DNA of 20,447 nt from a virus, in IMG/VR virus record IMGVR_UViG_3300032213_000860, positions 1 through 20,447 of that record; one strand, given 5' to 3'. The position numbers and the translations under genes are program-made. Every line of letters begins with the position of its first letter. The first letter of the stretch is position 1. Below the pieces are notes generated by a model. That model saw only the letters and a list, made by a program, of their open reading frames with translations, was not told the DNA's origin and did no database searches. This document shows positions 7,551 through 15,558 of the stretch, one piece after another.

Positions 7551-10500
7551 ATGGGATTTGAACTTGATCGGTTGATGAAGCAGTTTGGGGTGGCGACTCC
7601 GAGTTTGAATTACTCAGGGGCGGGGGTTCCCGTTGACCCCGGGGCGCGTCCCGTAGCCACCTCCACCCTCACTGGTGAAGCGCTCACTTCCGCTCAAGCT
7701 AACTACGACAACTTGTTAGCCAAGTACAACCTCGACAAAGTAAACTACCCTGCTGATCAAGCCCTGTATAACACTTACAGGAATGAGTACCAGAACCGCA
7801 TGCTTGGCACGCCTCAGTACATGCAGTCCCAATTCCAAACAGGCAATGAGCCTAAATCTGCTGGCTATCAATGGGCAACCCGTCCTGATGTCAACGCTGA
7901 TACAGGCTCTGGCATGGGCGTTAAGCAGTTCAATCAGAACATTCAGAACTGGGCTTCATCAAACCCAACAGCTAACACTGCCGCAATCAATGCGTATGCG
8001 GACAGGTATGGACTCAACGCGCAGGACATCTACAACGCCACTAACAACCGTTGGGGCAACACTTTGCAAGTTCCTAAGTATGGGACTGGTGATGTTGGAG
8101 TAGTAACGCCGTTGCCACTTGTGTGTGGCACAGGTATGAAGCCAAACGCCGCAGGTACTGCTTGTATTCCTGATACTGGTGGGGGGATAGTTTGCGGCCC
8201 CGGGATGACGCTCAACACCGCAGGCACTGCGTGCGTCCCAATTACTACAAGTGGTTTGGTTTGCGGTGTAGGCATGAAACCTAACGCCGATGGAACAATT
8301 TGTATTCCTGACATTGCTAATACTTTAACTTGCGGCGTTGGTATGAAACCTAACGCCGCAGGCACAGCCTGCATTCCTGACACAGTTGACACCCTAAAGT
8401 GCGAAGCTGGATTTCAACCTAACGCCGCTGGCACTGCATGCGTACCAATCCCAGATGACACCCTAAAATGTGAAGCAGGATTTCAGCCCAATGCAGACGG
8501 TACAGCCTGCGTGCCGATTCCTGACGATACTTTAAAGTGTGGGGTTGGTTTTCAACCAAACGCTGATGGCACTGCATGCGTTCCTATCCCTGACGACACG
8601 CTCAAATGTGAGGCTGGTTTCCAGCCTAACGCAGATGGAACCGCATGTGTTCCCATTCCTGATGACACACTAAAGTGCGGCGCTGGAATGATGCCAAATG
8701 CTGACGGTACGGCGTGTATCCCGATCCCTGATGACACTCTTAAATGTGGCGCTGGAATGATGCCTAACGCAGATGGTACGGCGTGTATTCCTATTCCTGA
8801 TGATACGCTGAAATGCGGCGTTGGAATGATGCCGAACGCCGCAGGTACAGCATGTATCCCGATTGTGGATGACACGCTGACTTGTGGCGCAGGCATGACG
8901 CTGAACGCCGCAGGCACAGCTTGCATCCCAATCATTGACACACCAGCCGCATGTGGCGCTGGAATGGTTCGCAACGCTGAAGGTGTTTGCGTACCAATTG
9001 TTGCTGATACGCTAACTTGCGGTGTAGGCATGACTCCTAATGCCGCTGGAACGGCTTGCGTTCCTATTGGTGACACCACTACAACCACTGGTTTGACTTG
9101 CGGCGTTGGCATGAAACCTAATGCTGAAGGAACCGCCTGCGTTGCTGATTCAACCCTTACCACGCTGAGCACCATCATTGGTGGAAACAATAATGATGTT
9201 ATTCAAGATGATGGAACAACCGCCAGCATCTTGAGCACAATTGCAGGATTAAACGGAACTTCCACTGTAACTGGGGCAAAAGGTAACGATGTCATTCAAG
9301 ACGATGGCACAACTGAGAGCATTTTAAATACGATTGCCGCACTGAATGGAACCACTGGAACTACTGGCACTGTTGGAACCACTGGCAATACTACAGCCGC
9401 TGACGATGGCACAACTGATAGCATCTTAAATACCATTTCTACATTAAATGGTCTTACTGGAGATTCTTCTGCAACCAGTGGAACTACTGGAAATAACGCA
9501 GTGACTGGTGCTACTTCAGTTAATAGCACTACTGGTTTAGATACTTCTGGTAATGGTGCAGGGACAGGTCTTACTTCTGACCTTGGCGCTGTAACTGATC
9601 TTGGAAATGGTTTATTTGCTGTTGACAATGGAAATGGCACGCAAAGCATCTTTACAGATGATGGTTCAGCAATGGGTTCAACTGGTGGTACTACCCCAGA
9701 AGCGTGGCAAGGTAACGAAGTTAAAATTGGCGTACCAAATGTTAGCATTACAGGCGGCAACGATACTATTGGTGGAATTAACGAGCTTTATACATACCCA
9801 GAACTTGCTGGCTATAGCAGTGGTTATGGTGGCGGCATTGGCGGTGGCGGCGGTGGAAAATATTACGACGATTTCAGTTCGTCGGCTTATGCAAAAGGTG
9901 GTCGTGTGAAAACTCATTACAACGATGGTGGTCGCGTGAAAACCCATTTCCAAACTGGTGGTGCTAACCAAGCAACTGACATTGATCAGATGGCTGAGAA
10001 CTATGGTGTATCACCACAGCCTGACATGATGAGCTACCAAGGCTCTAAACTGTTCCCAATGCAAGGTCAGGCTCCTGCACCCGTTTCTAACCAAATGACT
10101 AGACGCGATGCTTACCCACCGACACCTGAATCGCCAATGGACGCTCGTGCTTCTCAGTTGGACGCATTGCTCCAAAGATATGCAGGTAATACAACTGACT
10201 ACAGTGCTGAACTTGCAGAAGCGCGTAAAACCGCCAATACAGAGTCAATGGCGTTTCAAAAAATGATTCAAGATGCTATGAAGGCGGCTCCTGATGAAGC
10301 GCCTTCCAAAGCTGAGATGTATTTCCGCTTAGCTTCTGCGTTTGGTTCTCCTACCAAGACTGGTCACTTTGCTGAGTCACTTGGCAATGTGAACAAAGAG
10401 CTTGCAACATACAGCCAACAAGAGCGCGAGGCTAAGAAGGCTCAGCGTGCGCTTCAGTTGCAGATGGGTCTTAAAGGTCAAGAGATGCGCATGGCATCTG

Positions 10501-11264
10501 CTAAGGACGACCTCACAACACTGCGCACATTGGCGGCTGAGGGCATGAAAGACAAGCGTGCAATTACGGCTGAGGTGATCAAGGACTTTATCAAGTCTGG
10601 TGAGCCTGAGTCTGCGGCAGGTAAGCAGGCGAGGGACGAGGGGTTGAGGCCCGGGTCTAAGGAGTTTCAAGCCCGTGTCAGCGAAATCGCCCAAACTAGC
10701 GTCGACGCTAAGTTAGCCCAAGTCACTGCAACTTTGGCTGGCATGAGTGTCCAGCAAGCTAACTTAACTTTGGCGCAGAACAAGTTCCTAAATCAACAAG
10801 CTCAACAAGCCAAGCTCAGTCCACAAGAGATGAAGTTGAAGTCAGAGACTGAAGACATCCTAACAAGCACTGATCAAGCCATGGCTGATTTGAAGCGTGC
10901 TTACCAGTTGAACCCTAACACCTTTGACACTTCTTTAGGCGACATTGCTCAGCGTAAATTGCTCGAGGCGGCAGGCTCTAAAGACCCCAAAGTGATAGCT
11001 ACTCGTGAGCAAACTAACTTGCTAAGCAAGTCTGCTGTTGGTAAGCTCAAGACTGCATTTGGTGGTAACCCAACTGAGGGTGAACGCAAAATTCTGCTTG
11101 ACTTGGAAGGCATCGATTCTAAGAGCAAAGAAGAGCGTGCAATCATTATGCGCAACTCTTATACTGCACTCAAGAATCGTCGTGAGCGCGAACAAAAGCG
11201 CTTGAACGATATTAAACAAGGTCTGTACCGCGATACATCTGCCCCAACAGGAGAGCTTGAATAA
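7551..11264 (+). CDS. Giant internal virion-type protein with 15 Cys-pair repeats
   Basis: A 1237-aa protein; AAGGAAG precedes its ATG. Order of parts: (1) residues 1-190, mixed helical, rich in Asn, Tyr and Gln; (2) residues 192-530, fifteen 23-residue repeats, each with two Cys (C-x2-G-x3-N-x2-G-T-x-C-[IV]-P); (3) residues about 549-634, three repeats of a DDGTT-x-SIL-x-TI pattern; (4) a Gly/Ser/Thr-rich linker; (5) residues about 781-805, AKGGRVKTHYNDGGRVKTHF, a basic stretch; (6) residues about 855-1237, mostly charged helix, likely coiled coil, including GNPTEGERKILLDLEGIDSK. Such a helical C-terminal part occurs in phage DNA-ejection proteins. Position between other large low-complexity genes fits an ejection complex. 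A cytoplasmically made protein with so many Cys pairs is odd. A tail spike or receptor-binding role is the alternative. The next gene overlaps its stop (TAATG). Confidence 0.55.
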   Translation: MGFELDRLMKQFGVATPSLNYSGAGVPVDPGARPVATSTLTGEALTSAQANYDNLLAKYNLDKVNYPADQALYNTYRNEYQNRMLGTPQYMQSQFQTGNEPKSAGYQWATRPDVNADTGSGMGVKQFNQNIQNWASSNPTANTAAINAYADRYGLNAQDIYNATNNRWGNTLQVPKYGTGDVGVVTPLPLVCGTGMKPNAAGTACIPDTGGGIVCGPGMTLNTAGTACVPITTSGLVCGVGMKPNADGTICIPDIANTLTCGVGMKPNAAGTACIPDTVDTLKCEAGFQPNAAGTACVPIPDDTLKCEAGFQPNADGTACVPIPDDTLKCGVGFQPNADGTACVPIPDDTLKCEAGFQPNADGTACVPIPDDTLKCGAGMMPNADGTACIPIPDDTLKCGAGMMPNADGTACIPIPDDTLKCGVGMMPNAAGTACIPIVDDTLTCGAGMTLNAAGTACIPIIDTPAACGAGMVRNAEGVCVPIVADTLTCGVGMTPNAAGTACVPIGDTTTTTGLTCGVGMKPNAEGTACVADSTLTTLSTIIGGNNNDVIQDDGTTASILSTIAGLNGTSTVTGAKGNDVIQDDGTTESILNTIAALNGTTGTTGTVGTTGNTTAADDGTTDSILNTISTLNGLTGDSSATSGTTGNNAVTGATSVNSTTGLDTSGNGAGTGLTSDLGAVTDLGNGLFAVDNGNGTQSIFTDDGSAMGSTGGTTPEAWQGNEVKIGVPNVSITGGNDTIGGINELYTYPELAGYSSGYGGGIGGGGGGKYYDDFSSSAYAKGGRVKTHYNDGGRVKTHFQTGGANQATDIDQMAENYGVSPQPDMMSYQGSKLFPMQGQAPAPVSNQMTRRDAYPPTPESPMDARASQLDALLQRYAGNTTDYSAELAEARKTANTESMAFQKMIQDAMKAAPDEAPSKAEMYFRLASAFGSPTKTGHFAESLGNVNKELATYSQQEREAKKAQRALQLQMGLKGQEMRMASAKDDLTTLRTLAAEGMKDKRAITAEVIKDFIKSGEPESAAGKQARDEGLRPGSKEFQARVSEIAQTSVDAKLAQVTATLAGMSVQQANLTLAQNKFLNQQAQQAKLSPQEMKLKSETEDILTSTDQAMADLKRAYQLNPNTFDTSLGDIAQRKLLEAAGSKDPKVIATREQTNLLSKSAVGKLKTAFGGNPTEGERKILLDLEGIDSKSKEERAIIMRNSYTALKNRREREQKRLNDIKQGLYRDTSAPTGELE
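8124..9140 (+). repeat. Fifteen tandem 23-residue (about 69-nt) Cys-pair repeats
   Basis: First Cys codon at 8124, last Cys codon ends at 9140. Units share C-x2-G-x3-N-x2-G-T-x-C-[IV]-P followed by an acidic linker, often IPDDTLK. Thirteen units have the same Cys spacing; unit 13 lacks one residue and unit 14 has a longer linker. Units with identical protein sequence differ in most codons (see findings), so this is not recent slippage. It is coding sequence, not CRISPR. Confidence 0.9.
9195..9452 (+). repeat. Three degenerate repeats with DDGTT-x-SIL core
   Basis: Units carry the core DVIQDDGTTASILSTIAGLN, or close variants, at about 9195, 9288 and 9390. The third starts with TTAADDGTTDSIL. 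The units are separated by Gly/Thr-rich linkers of different length. The DxxxDDG pattern could bind a metal, which is only a suggestion. Confidence 0.6.
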
Positions 11265-13309
11265 TGGCTGATTTAACACTTTCCGATTTGGTTCTTGGCA
11301 AGAAGGCTCCTGCTAACCGAGTGGTTGGTGGTGCTCGTGCCATGCTTGGTCAAGGACTAGGCATGGGTTGGGGTGATGAGGGTGAGGCTTGGCTTCGCTC
11401 CAAACTAGGAGAAGGTAAGTATGAAGACTTGGTATCAAAAATTCGTGACGAGTATGCGCAGTATTCTTCAGAGAATCCGTACACGGCTGGGGCGCTAGAG
11501 TTTGGTGGGGGGATGGCTCCTGCGGTGGCGATGATGATGACCCCCGGGGGCCAGCCCGCCGCCGTAGCCCAAACTGGACGCGCCTCCGCTGGAATGCTCT
11601 CACGCCTCGCTCAAAGCCCCATGGCTCGTAGCGCCCTTGCTGGTGGCACAACTGGCGCTGTTGCTGGCGCTGGCACAGCCACTGAGGGCGAGCGTGGTGA
11701 AGGAGCTGGCGTAGGTGGTCTGATGGGCACTGGTTTAGGGATTGCTATTCCTGTTGCCATGCGCACTGGAAAAGGTGGCTACAACTGGCTCAAAGAGCGC
11801 TTGATGCCTACACCACAAGGCATTCAAGATCGCGCCTCACAGAAGATGCTAGACGCTTTGAGGCAGGCTCAATTGACACCACAGCAAATTGAGGCTGTGA
11901 TGAAGAAAGACGCAAGCATGCGTGTGCCCTCTACGGTAGCTAATGTAGACCCCGCGATGGTGGACTTGGCTGAGGCGGTGGCACAGCGTGTGGGTACGGG
12001 TCGCCAGCAGATTGCTAAGACGCTCAATGAGCAAAAACAGGGTATTCGTGAGAGGACTTATGGGCAGGTGAAGGCGGGCTTGAAGCCGGGGGACTACTAC
12101 GCCGACGAAGACCGCCTAGTCAAAGAACTCCGCGACTTCGCTGGCAAAGCCTACGACGATGCCTACAATGTTGGCAGTGTCAACGACCCCAAGATCATGA
12201 CCATCCTCGAGCAACCCGAAGTCAAGTCAGTCTATGACCTTGCCAGACAGATTGCTAGTGGCGAGGCAAACCTTGCCAAAGTTCGTGGTCAAGACCCAAG
12301 CAAGTTTAAGCTCGAGCCTTTGTACATTGCTGACGCAGAAGGAAACATCAAGATTTCCTCAATCCCTGATGTGCGCACCCTTGACTACATGAAACGCGCT
12401 ATGGATGCCATGATCAAGTCAGGCTATAGCTCCTCAGACGCAACTGTCAAAACCCAAGCTACCACTCTTAAAGGAATGCGTAATGAGTTGCGCGACCGAT
12501 TAAAGACCGTGGTTCCTGAGTACGACACAGCTTTAACTAAGTACGCTGGCGACATGGAAGTGATCGACGCTATGCAAGCTGGTATGAATAAATTCCGTGG
12601 CATGGATCACGAGGAAGTTGCCAAGCTCGTTAAAGGCATGTCTCCTTCTGAGAAAGAAGCGTTCCGCACTGGTGTAGCCCGTGACATCTATGGGCAGATC
12701 ATGAACCCATCTACTACGCGCAACTCTGCTCAAAACATTATTGGTTCGCCTGAGATGCAACAAAAGCTCATGCCTTTGTTTGACGATCCTGCACACTTTA
12801 ATTTGTTTAAAGCGGCGCTTGAGCGCGAGTCGCAGTTGTTTAACCAAGCTAACAGCATTTTGGCTAACTCAAGCACGGCTCGTCGCACCCAGATGAACAA
12901 AGAGTTTGAGGGTGACAACTCTATGGGTGAGGCTATCGGAAACGCCATCACAGGTGGTTTCTGGTCATCCCTGACTGGTTTGGCTTCCAAAGCCGCTAAG
13001 AGTTCCACAATGACTCAGGATACGGCTGACAAACTAGCAGGAATGCTGATGTCAAAAAATCCTTCTGAGGTTGCCGCAACTGTCAAAGTTTTGGAAGACT
13101 ACGCTAAGAAAGCCGCTCCTCGTGAGGCAAGGGCAACCAAGGCTGAATTAGGCACGACCATGGGCACAGCAAGTGCTGTATTCCCATCGCCTGACCCTAA
13201 AGAGAAAACCCCTGACATTGGCACTGACATTGGAACAATACCAGTTAATATCAAAGGCGCACCAGATATTGAATCTGACATTGAGGCAGATTTAGCTAAA
13301 ATGAAATAA
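11264..13309 (+). CDS. Internal virion / DNA-ejection-type protein 3
   Basis: A 681-aa protein whose ATG overlaps the preceding stop (TAATG). Residues about 75-165 form a Gly/Ala/Met-rich hydrophobic zone (GGGMAPAVAMMMTPGG, then GGTTGAVAGAGTATEG and VGGLMGTGLGIAIPVAM). The rest is long, charged and helical (residues about 175-620). The acidic C terminus (from about residue 640) has Thr/Ile-Asp repeats such as DIGTDIGTIPVN. The hydrophobic-then-helical plan resembles phage proteins ejected with DNA to form an envelope channel, such as P22 or T7 internal proteins, but I recognise no named family. Two codon-skew switches lie in it, at 11541-11550 and 12086-12092. The strong terminator 22 bases after its stop ends the module. 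Confidence 0.55.
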   Translation: MADLTLSDLVLGKKAPANRVVGGARAMLGQGLGMGWGDEGEAWLRSKLGEGKYEDLVSKIRDEYAQYSSENPYTAGALEFGGGMAPAVAMMMTPGGQPAAVAQTGRASAGMLSRLAQSPMARSALAGGTTGAVAGAGTATEGERGEGAGVGGLMGTGLGIAIPVAMRTGKGGYNWLKERLMPTPQGIQDRASQKMLDALRQAQLTPQQIEAVMKKDASMRVPSTVANVDPAMVDLAEAVAQRVGTGRQQIAKTLNEQKQGIRERTYGQVKAGLKPGDYYADEDRLVKELRDFAGKAYDDAYNVGSVNDPKIMTILEQPEVKSVYDLARQIASGEANLAKVRGQDPSKFKLEPLYIADAEGNIKISSIPDVRTLDYMKRAMDAMIKSGYSSSDATVKTQATTLKGMRNELRDRLKTVVPEYDTALTKYAGDMEVIDAMQAGMNKFRGMDHEEVAKLVKGMSPSEKEAFRTGVARDIYGQIMNPSTTRNSAQNIIGSPEMQQKLMPLFDDPAHFNLFKAALERESQLFNQANSILANSSTARRTQMNKEFEGDNSMGEAIGNAITGGFWSSLTGLASKAAKSSTMTQDTADKLAGMLMSKNPSEVAATVKVLEDYAKKAAPREARATKAELGTTMGTASAVFPSPDPKEKTPDIGTDIGTIPVNIKGAPDIESDIEADLAKMK

Positions 13310-13330
13310 CACTTTTGCAGAGTGCCATTT

Positions 13331-13357
13331 AGCCCTGTTCACGCAGGGCTTTTTTTT
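13331..13357 (+). terminator. Rho-independent terminator ending the structural module
   Basis: A perfect 7-base stem (AGCCCTG at 13331-13337, CAGGGCT at 13344-13350) with a 6-base loop is followed directly by a T run to 13357. It sits 22 bases after the stop of the last structural gene. Read from the other strand, no T run follows the stem, so it acts only for + strand transcripts. It overlaps the stop of the convergent small - strand gene. Confidence 0.9.
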
Positions 13358-13505
13358 ACCTAAACCACAGGTATAACCCATGCAAAATCCCAAGAGGAAA
13401 CAGCAAGGCTCCAGCAATTAGGAAGCCCCACAGACCTTGAGCGAAGCATGTGAACACATGGGTGATCCATGCCATAAAACAGAGTATGCCAATAAAGTAT
13501 CCCAT
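13356..13505 (-). CDS. 49-aa membrane protein, function unknown
   Basis: Read directly on the - strand: ATG at 13505-13503, stop TAA at 13358-13356. AAGGA stands 6 bases upstream of the start. The product begins MGYFIGILCFMAWITHV and ends HGLYLWFR. Two hydrophobic stretches (residues about 2-19 and 26-43) are split by a short polar turn, CFAQGLW, so it is probably a two-helix membrane protein. Similar tiny proteins with an 'AWITHV...WGFLIAGA...HG' layout occur in phages, without a known role as far as I recall. A holin-like role is conceivable but not shown. Its stop lies within the T run of the + strand terminator, so the two arms converge without a gap. Confidence 0.75.
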   Translation of the reverse strand: MGYFIGILCFMAWITHVFTCFAQGLWGFLIAGALLFPLGILHGLYLWFR

Positions 13506-13576
13506 TATTTTTCCTTATTTGGTGGGGGTACTAACCGCTCGTCCGCAAGCATGTTGCACGGCGTTCCCCCCGTTGA

Positions 13577-13816
13577 TCAGAACGGAATTTCGTCGCCATC
13601 GTCGCGTGGCAAACCTTGGTACGGCTCTTTTGGCTTCTGTTCAAACACTTGGAACCAGCCATCGTAGTCTTTGGAATCAGGGCGTGAATCCATCTTGATC
13701 TTGATTTTGCCACTGTCTTCAATAAACAGTGTGCCATGGTTTGACCAGTAAGTTTTTTTTTCGCCTTTTACTTCGTACTCACGAGCCGCGAATTTGATAT
13801 CGTATTTTTTAGACAT
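13577..13816 (-). CDS. 79-aa protein with SSB-like acidic C-terminal tail
   Basis: The N-terminal part has a beta pattern (YDIKFAAREYEVKGEKKTYW, then GTLFIEDSGKIKIKMD). The final ten residues are PRDDGDEIPF. The tip closely resembles the C-terminal peptide of bacterial SSB (DDDIPF), which binds RecQ, RecO, exonuclease I and other repair proteins. Its start overlaps the exonuclease stop (TAATG), so the two are coupled. Together they suggest a small single-strand-binding or host-repair-protein-recruiting factor within the recombination block. An OB-fold is possible but not shown. The tail and context are seen; the function is inference. Confidence 0.65.
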   Translation of the reverse strand: MSKKYDIKFAAREYEVKGEKKTYWSNHGTLFIEDSGKIKIKMDSRPDSKDYDGWFQVFEQKPKEPYQGLPRDDGDEIPF

Positions 13817-14442
13817 TATTTGCTTTCAATAATTGATTGGATTTTTGCTACTTTTTCAGCGACTTCGCTGAGGAACTTGGTGACTTCGGCTTCCATCTCT
13901 TCGATGAAGGCTTCATCTCGTGCCACTCTTTTTATAAACATTTGCGCCTTGGCTGGCATGCGTGGATCAAACACCACATAGTCACACCACTGGCGACCCG
14001 TGCAAGCCATCTGGAATTGCATCTGGGTGTTGTACTTAGATGCCACAGTACCTGTAAGCAACACATCGATCATCGTGGCTGTATTTGGGCACTTGATCTC
14101 TATGAGTCCCTCATCCCCTACCAAGCCATCAGGAGAGGCTCCAGCCATCTCAATCGTGGGGTGGGATACAAACCCACACTCCTCGACCATAACGCCCTGT
14201 GTGGCTTCGTATTCAGCTCGGGCATATGGTTCCTGATCCGTACCCCACTGCATGGCGGCATTGGTAAAAGACTCAGCCTGTGAGTTGGAGATGCGCTCCA
14301 CCACGAGTTGAGCCATGTAGTTCTCACGAGTTGCTGAGTAACCTGTTTTGGTTTTAGCCATCAGGTCAGCTACGCGAGAGGCAGTCACCTTGCCTAAGCG
14401 CAGGGCAAACCATTCGTTTGAGCGTTGTTCGACTTCAATCAT
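13816..14442 (-). CDS. YqaJ / lambda-exonuclease-type nuclease
   Basis: A 208-aa protein. N terminus EQRSNEWFALRLGKVTASR (residues 5-23) is the typical entry of this nuclease family. The catalytic PD-(D/E)xK core is visible as SPDG with D105, then LIEIKCP with E115 and K117; E71 (WGTDQEPYA) is a fourth conserved residue. The family degrades one strand of double-stranded DNA from an end, giving a 3' overhang for the annealing protein. The ERF-family gene encoded just upstream (14599-15171) supplies that partner, so both form a Red-like pair. Length is as usual for the family. The start overlaps the stop of a 55-aa gene. Confidence 0.9.
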   Translation of the reverse strand: MIEVEQRSNEWFALRLGKVTASRVADLMAKTKTGYSATRENYMAQLVVERISNSQAESFTNAAMQWGTDQEPYARAEYEATQGVMVEECGFVSHPTIEMAGASPDGLVGDEGLIEIKCPNTATMIDVLLTGTVASKYNTQMQFQMACTGRQWCDYVVFDPRMPAKAQMFIKRVARDEAFIEEMEAEVTKFLSEVAEKVAKIQSIIESK

Positions 14443-14602
14443 TTCGGGCTTTCATCATCTCGTTTGCTAAGTCATATGCTTTGGCGGCAATGTTCTCTTG
14501 GTCTGCTTCTGTACCACTTGCTAGGTCACCTACCATGGCAAACACAGCATAGAAGTCACGCAGGGTCATTTGGTCTAGGAGGACAGGCTTTTCTTTTTTC
14601 AT
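14435..14602 (-). CDS. 55-aa protein between ERF and exonuclease genes
   Basis: Read directly: ATG at 14602-14600 overlaps the ERF-gene stop (ATGA), and its stop TGA (14437-14435) lies inside the exonuclease start region, giving an 8-base overlap. The product begins MKKEKPVLLDQMTLRDFYAV and ends NEMMKARND. It is mostly helix, with a Thr-Leu-Arg-Asp-Phe motif seen in small proteins next to phage recombination genes (remembered resemblance). It has no Cys, no signal peptide and no membrane segment. The position between an annealing protein and its exonuclease, with overlaps on both sides, points to a role in recombination or its control. That role is inferred. Confidence 0.7.
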   Translation of the reverse strand: MKKEKPVLLDQMTLRDFYAVFAMVGDLASGTEADQENIAAKAYDLANEMMKARND

Positions 14603-15171
14603 GATTTCAAACTTTCTTTTTTAGCTTTTTCAACACGGGCTTTCTTTGCGGCAATCACTTTAGTTTGCCAGCCTTGGTCACCCTTGCAGGCTTCGTAGGC
14701 TTGTGAGTAGGCTTTCTGCAACTCTTCTGAATTGGCGCTGGCGCTGATGGCGGCAAGGTGGTCAGCCATCACACCTTCTGGAACCTTTGGTTCTGCCCTG
14801 CGGGATGCGGCGTTGCCATCGTCGTCCTCTGGAGCGATTCCACAAGCCGCCATGAGCGAACCCCTGCGGGCATAGGTTAAGGCGCTCATATAGCCCTGTG
14901 GGTCGTTCTTAGCGGCAGGGAAGTACAGACGACCACAGCTAAGGGACTCGCCTGACTCATGCAGGAACATTGTTTCTACGATCACGCCATCAGGATGGTC
15001 ATGGGTTTGCTGGATCAGGCAGATGCCATTGTCGTTAAGGCTGTCCATCACAGCTTCAACACAAGCGGCAAGGTCAGCGTATTTGGAGCGGAAGTGTGGG
15101 TTGACAGAACTCTTGAGCGCAGGCCCAAACGCCTTTTGAGCTTTGACCAATGCTGTTGCTATGTTTTTCAT
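14599..15171 (-). CDS. ERF-family single-strand annealing protein
   Basis: A 190-aa protein. The N terminus has LVKAQKAFGPALKSSVNPHF, then RSKYADLAA; the NPHFxSKYADLxA pattern marks the ERF superfamily (P22 Erf and relatives). The central part has GESLSCGRLYFPAAKNDPQG followed by MSALTYARRGSLMAACGIA, again typical. The C-terminal third is basic helix (KKARVEKAKKES). ERF proteins anneal single-stranded DNA and stimulate recombination and genome circularisation. Its partner is the exonuclease downstream. Its start and stop overlap neighbours by 4 bases each. Confidence 0.9.
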   Translation of the reverse strand: MKNIATALVKAQKAFGPALKSSVNPHFRSKYADLAACVEAVMDSLNDNGICLIQQTHDHPDGVIVETMFLHESGESLSCGRLYFPAAKNDPQGYMSALTYARRGSLMAACGIAPEDDDGNAASRRAEPKVPEGVMADHLAAISASANSEELQKAYSQAYEACKGDQGWQTKVIAAKKARVEKAKKESLKS

Positions 15172-15362
15172 TTTTGAGCTTTCAGAATTTGCAGGTTAAG
15201 GACTTTGACTTGTTCTTGGTTAATTTCTAACTGGTAGCAAAGGTCACGGATCGTGCCTTGGAGCATGCCTACTTGGTAGGCTAAGCGGTCACGCGCATCT
15301 GCATCTTGGTAGGTCTTAGAGGCTTGCAGAGCAACTTGGCTGATGATGTGGTCGGCGTTCAT
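15168..15362 (-). CDS. 64-aa helical protein, function unknown
   Basis: It overlaps both neighbours by four bases (ATGA type), so it is translated within the same message. The sequence has DARDRLAYQVGMLQGTIRDL and then a C-terminal coiled-coil-like stretch of Leu, Gln and Glu (LEINQEQVKVLNLQ). No enzyme motif is visible. It stands just before the ERF gene and may be part of the recombination module, but that is only suggested by position. Confidence 0.6.
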   Translation of the reverse strand: MNADHIISQVALQASKTYQDADARDRLAYQVGMLQGTIRDLCYQLEINQEQVKVLNLQILKAQK

Positions 15363-15544
15363 TCTTCTTCCTTTAAATAAGCTGTTAGGCGTTTGATTCG
15401 GTCTGAGTGGTAGTCAGCCATGCGGCGTGCATATTCTTGAGCGCTGAAAGCGTCTAAGAGCTTGCGCTGAGCTGTTTCAAGTTCTTTAGCCGCTAACTCT
15501 TTTGCAGAAGGCAAGCGGAAATATTCTTTGAGTAAATTGATCAT
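15359..15544 (-). CDS. 61-aa charged helical protein, function unknown
   Basis: It begins MINLLKEYFRLPSAKELAAK and is followed by KELETAQRKLLDAFSAQEYA. The LPSAxELAAxELExAQRxLL pattern is common among tiny phage proteins that precede recombination genes. It looks like one long helix of the coiled-coil type. AAGAGAAG upstream could act as ribosome binding site. Its stop overlaps the next start. Confidence 0.6.
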   Translation of the reverse strand: MINLLKEYFRLPSAKELAAKELETAQRKLLDAFSAQEYARRMADYHSDRIKRLTAYLKEEE

Positions 15545-15558
15545 GATGCTGTCTTCTC

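Noticed and set aside
8124-9140. CRISPR-like periodic repeats
   Set aside because: Units are coding, about 69 bases long, diverged at base level, with no constant repeat and unique spacers.
8552-9190. Open frame of 212 aa on the - strand through the cysteine repeats
   Set aside because: The 69-base repeat length is a multiple of three, so an open frame on the other strand repeats along with it. It lacks a ribosome binding site and the + strand frame is clearly the coding one.
9296-9760. Open frame of 154 aa on the - strand
   Set aside because: It is opposite the Gly/Thr-rich linker of the giant virion-type protein; Pro/Val-rich composition is the mirror of that coding sequence.
13437-13698. 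Two overlapping open frames (76 and 82 aa) on the + strand after the terminator
   Set aside because: They lie downstream of a strong terminator, opposite the 49-aa and 79-aa genes, with no ribosome binding site or family pattern.
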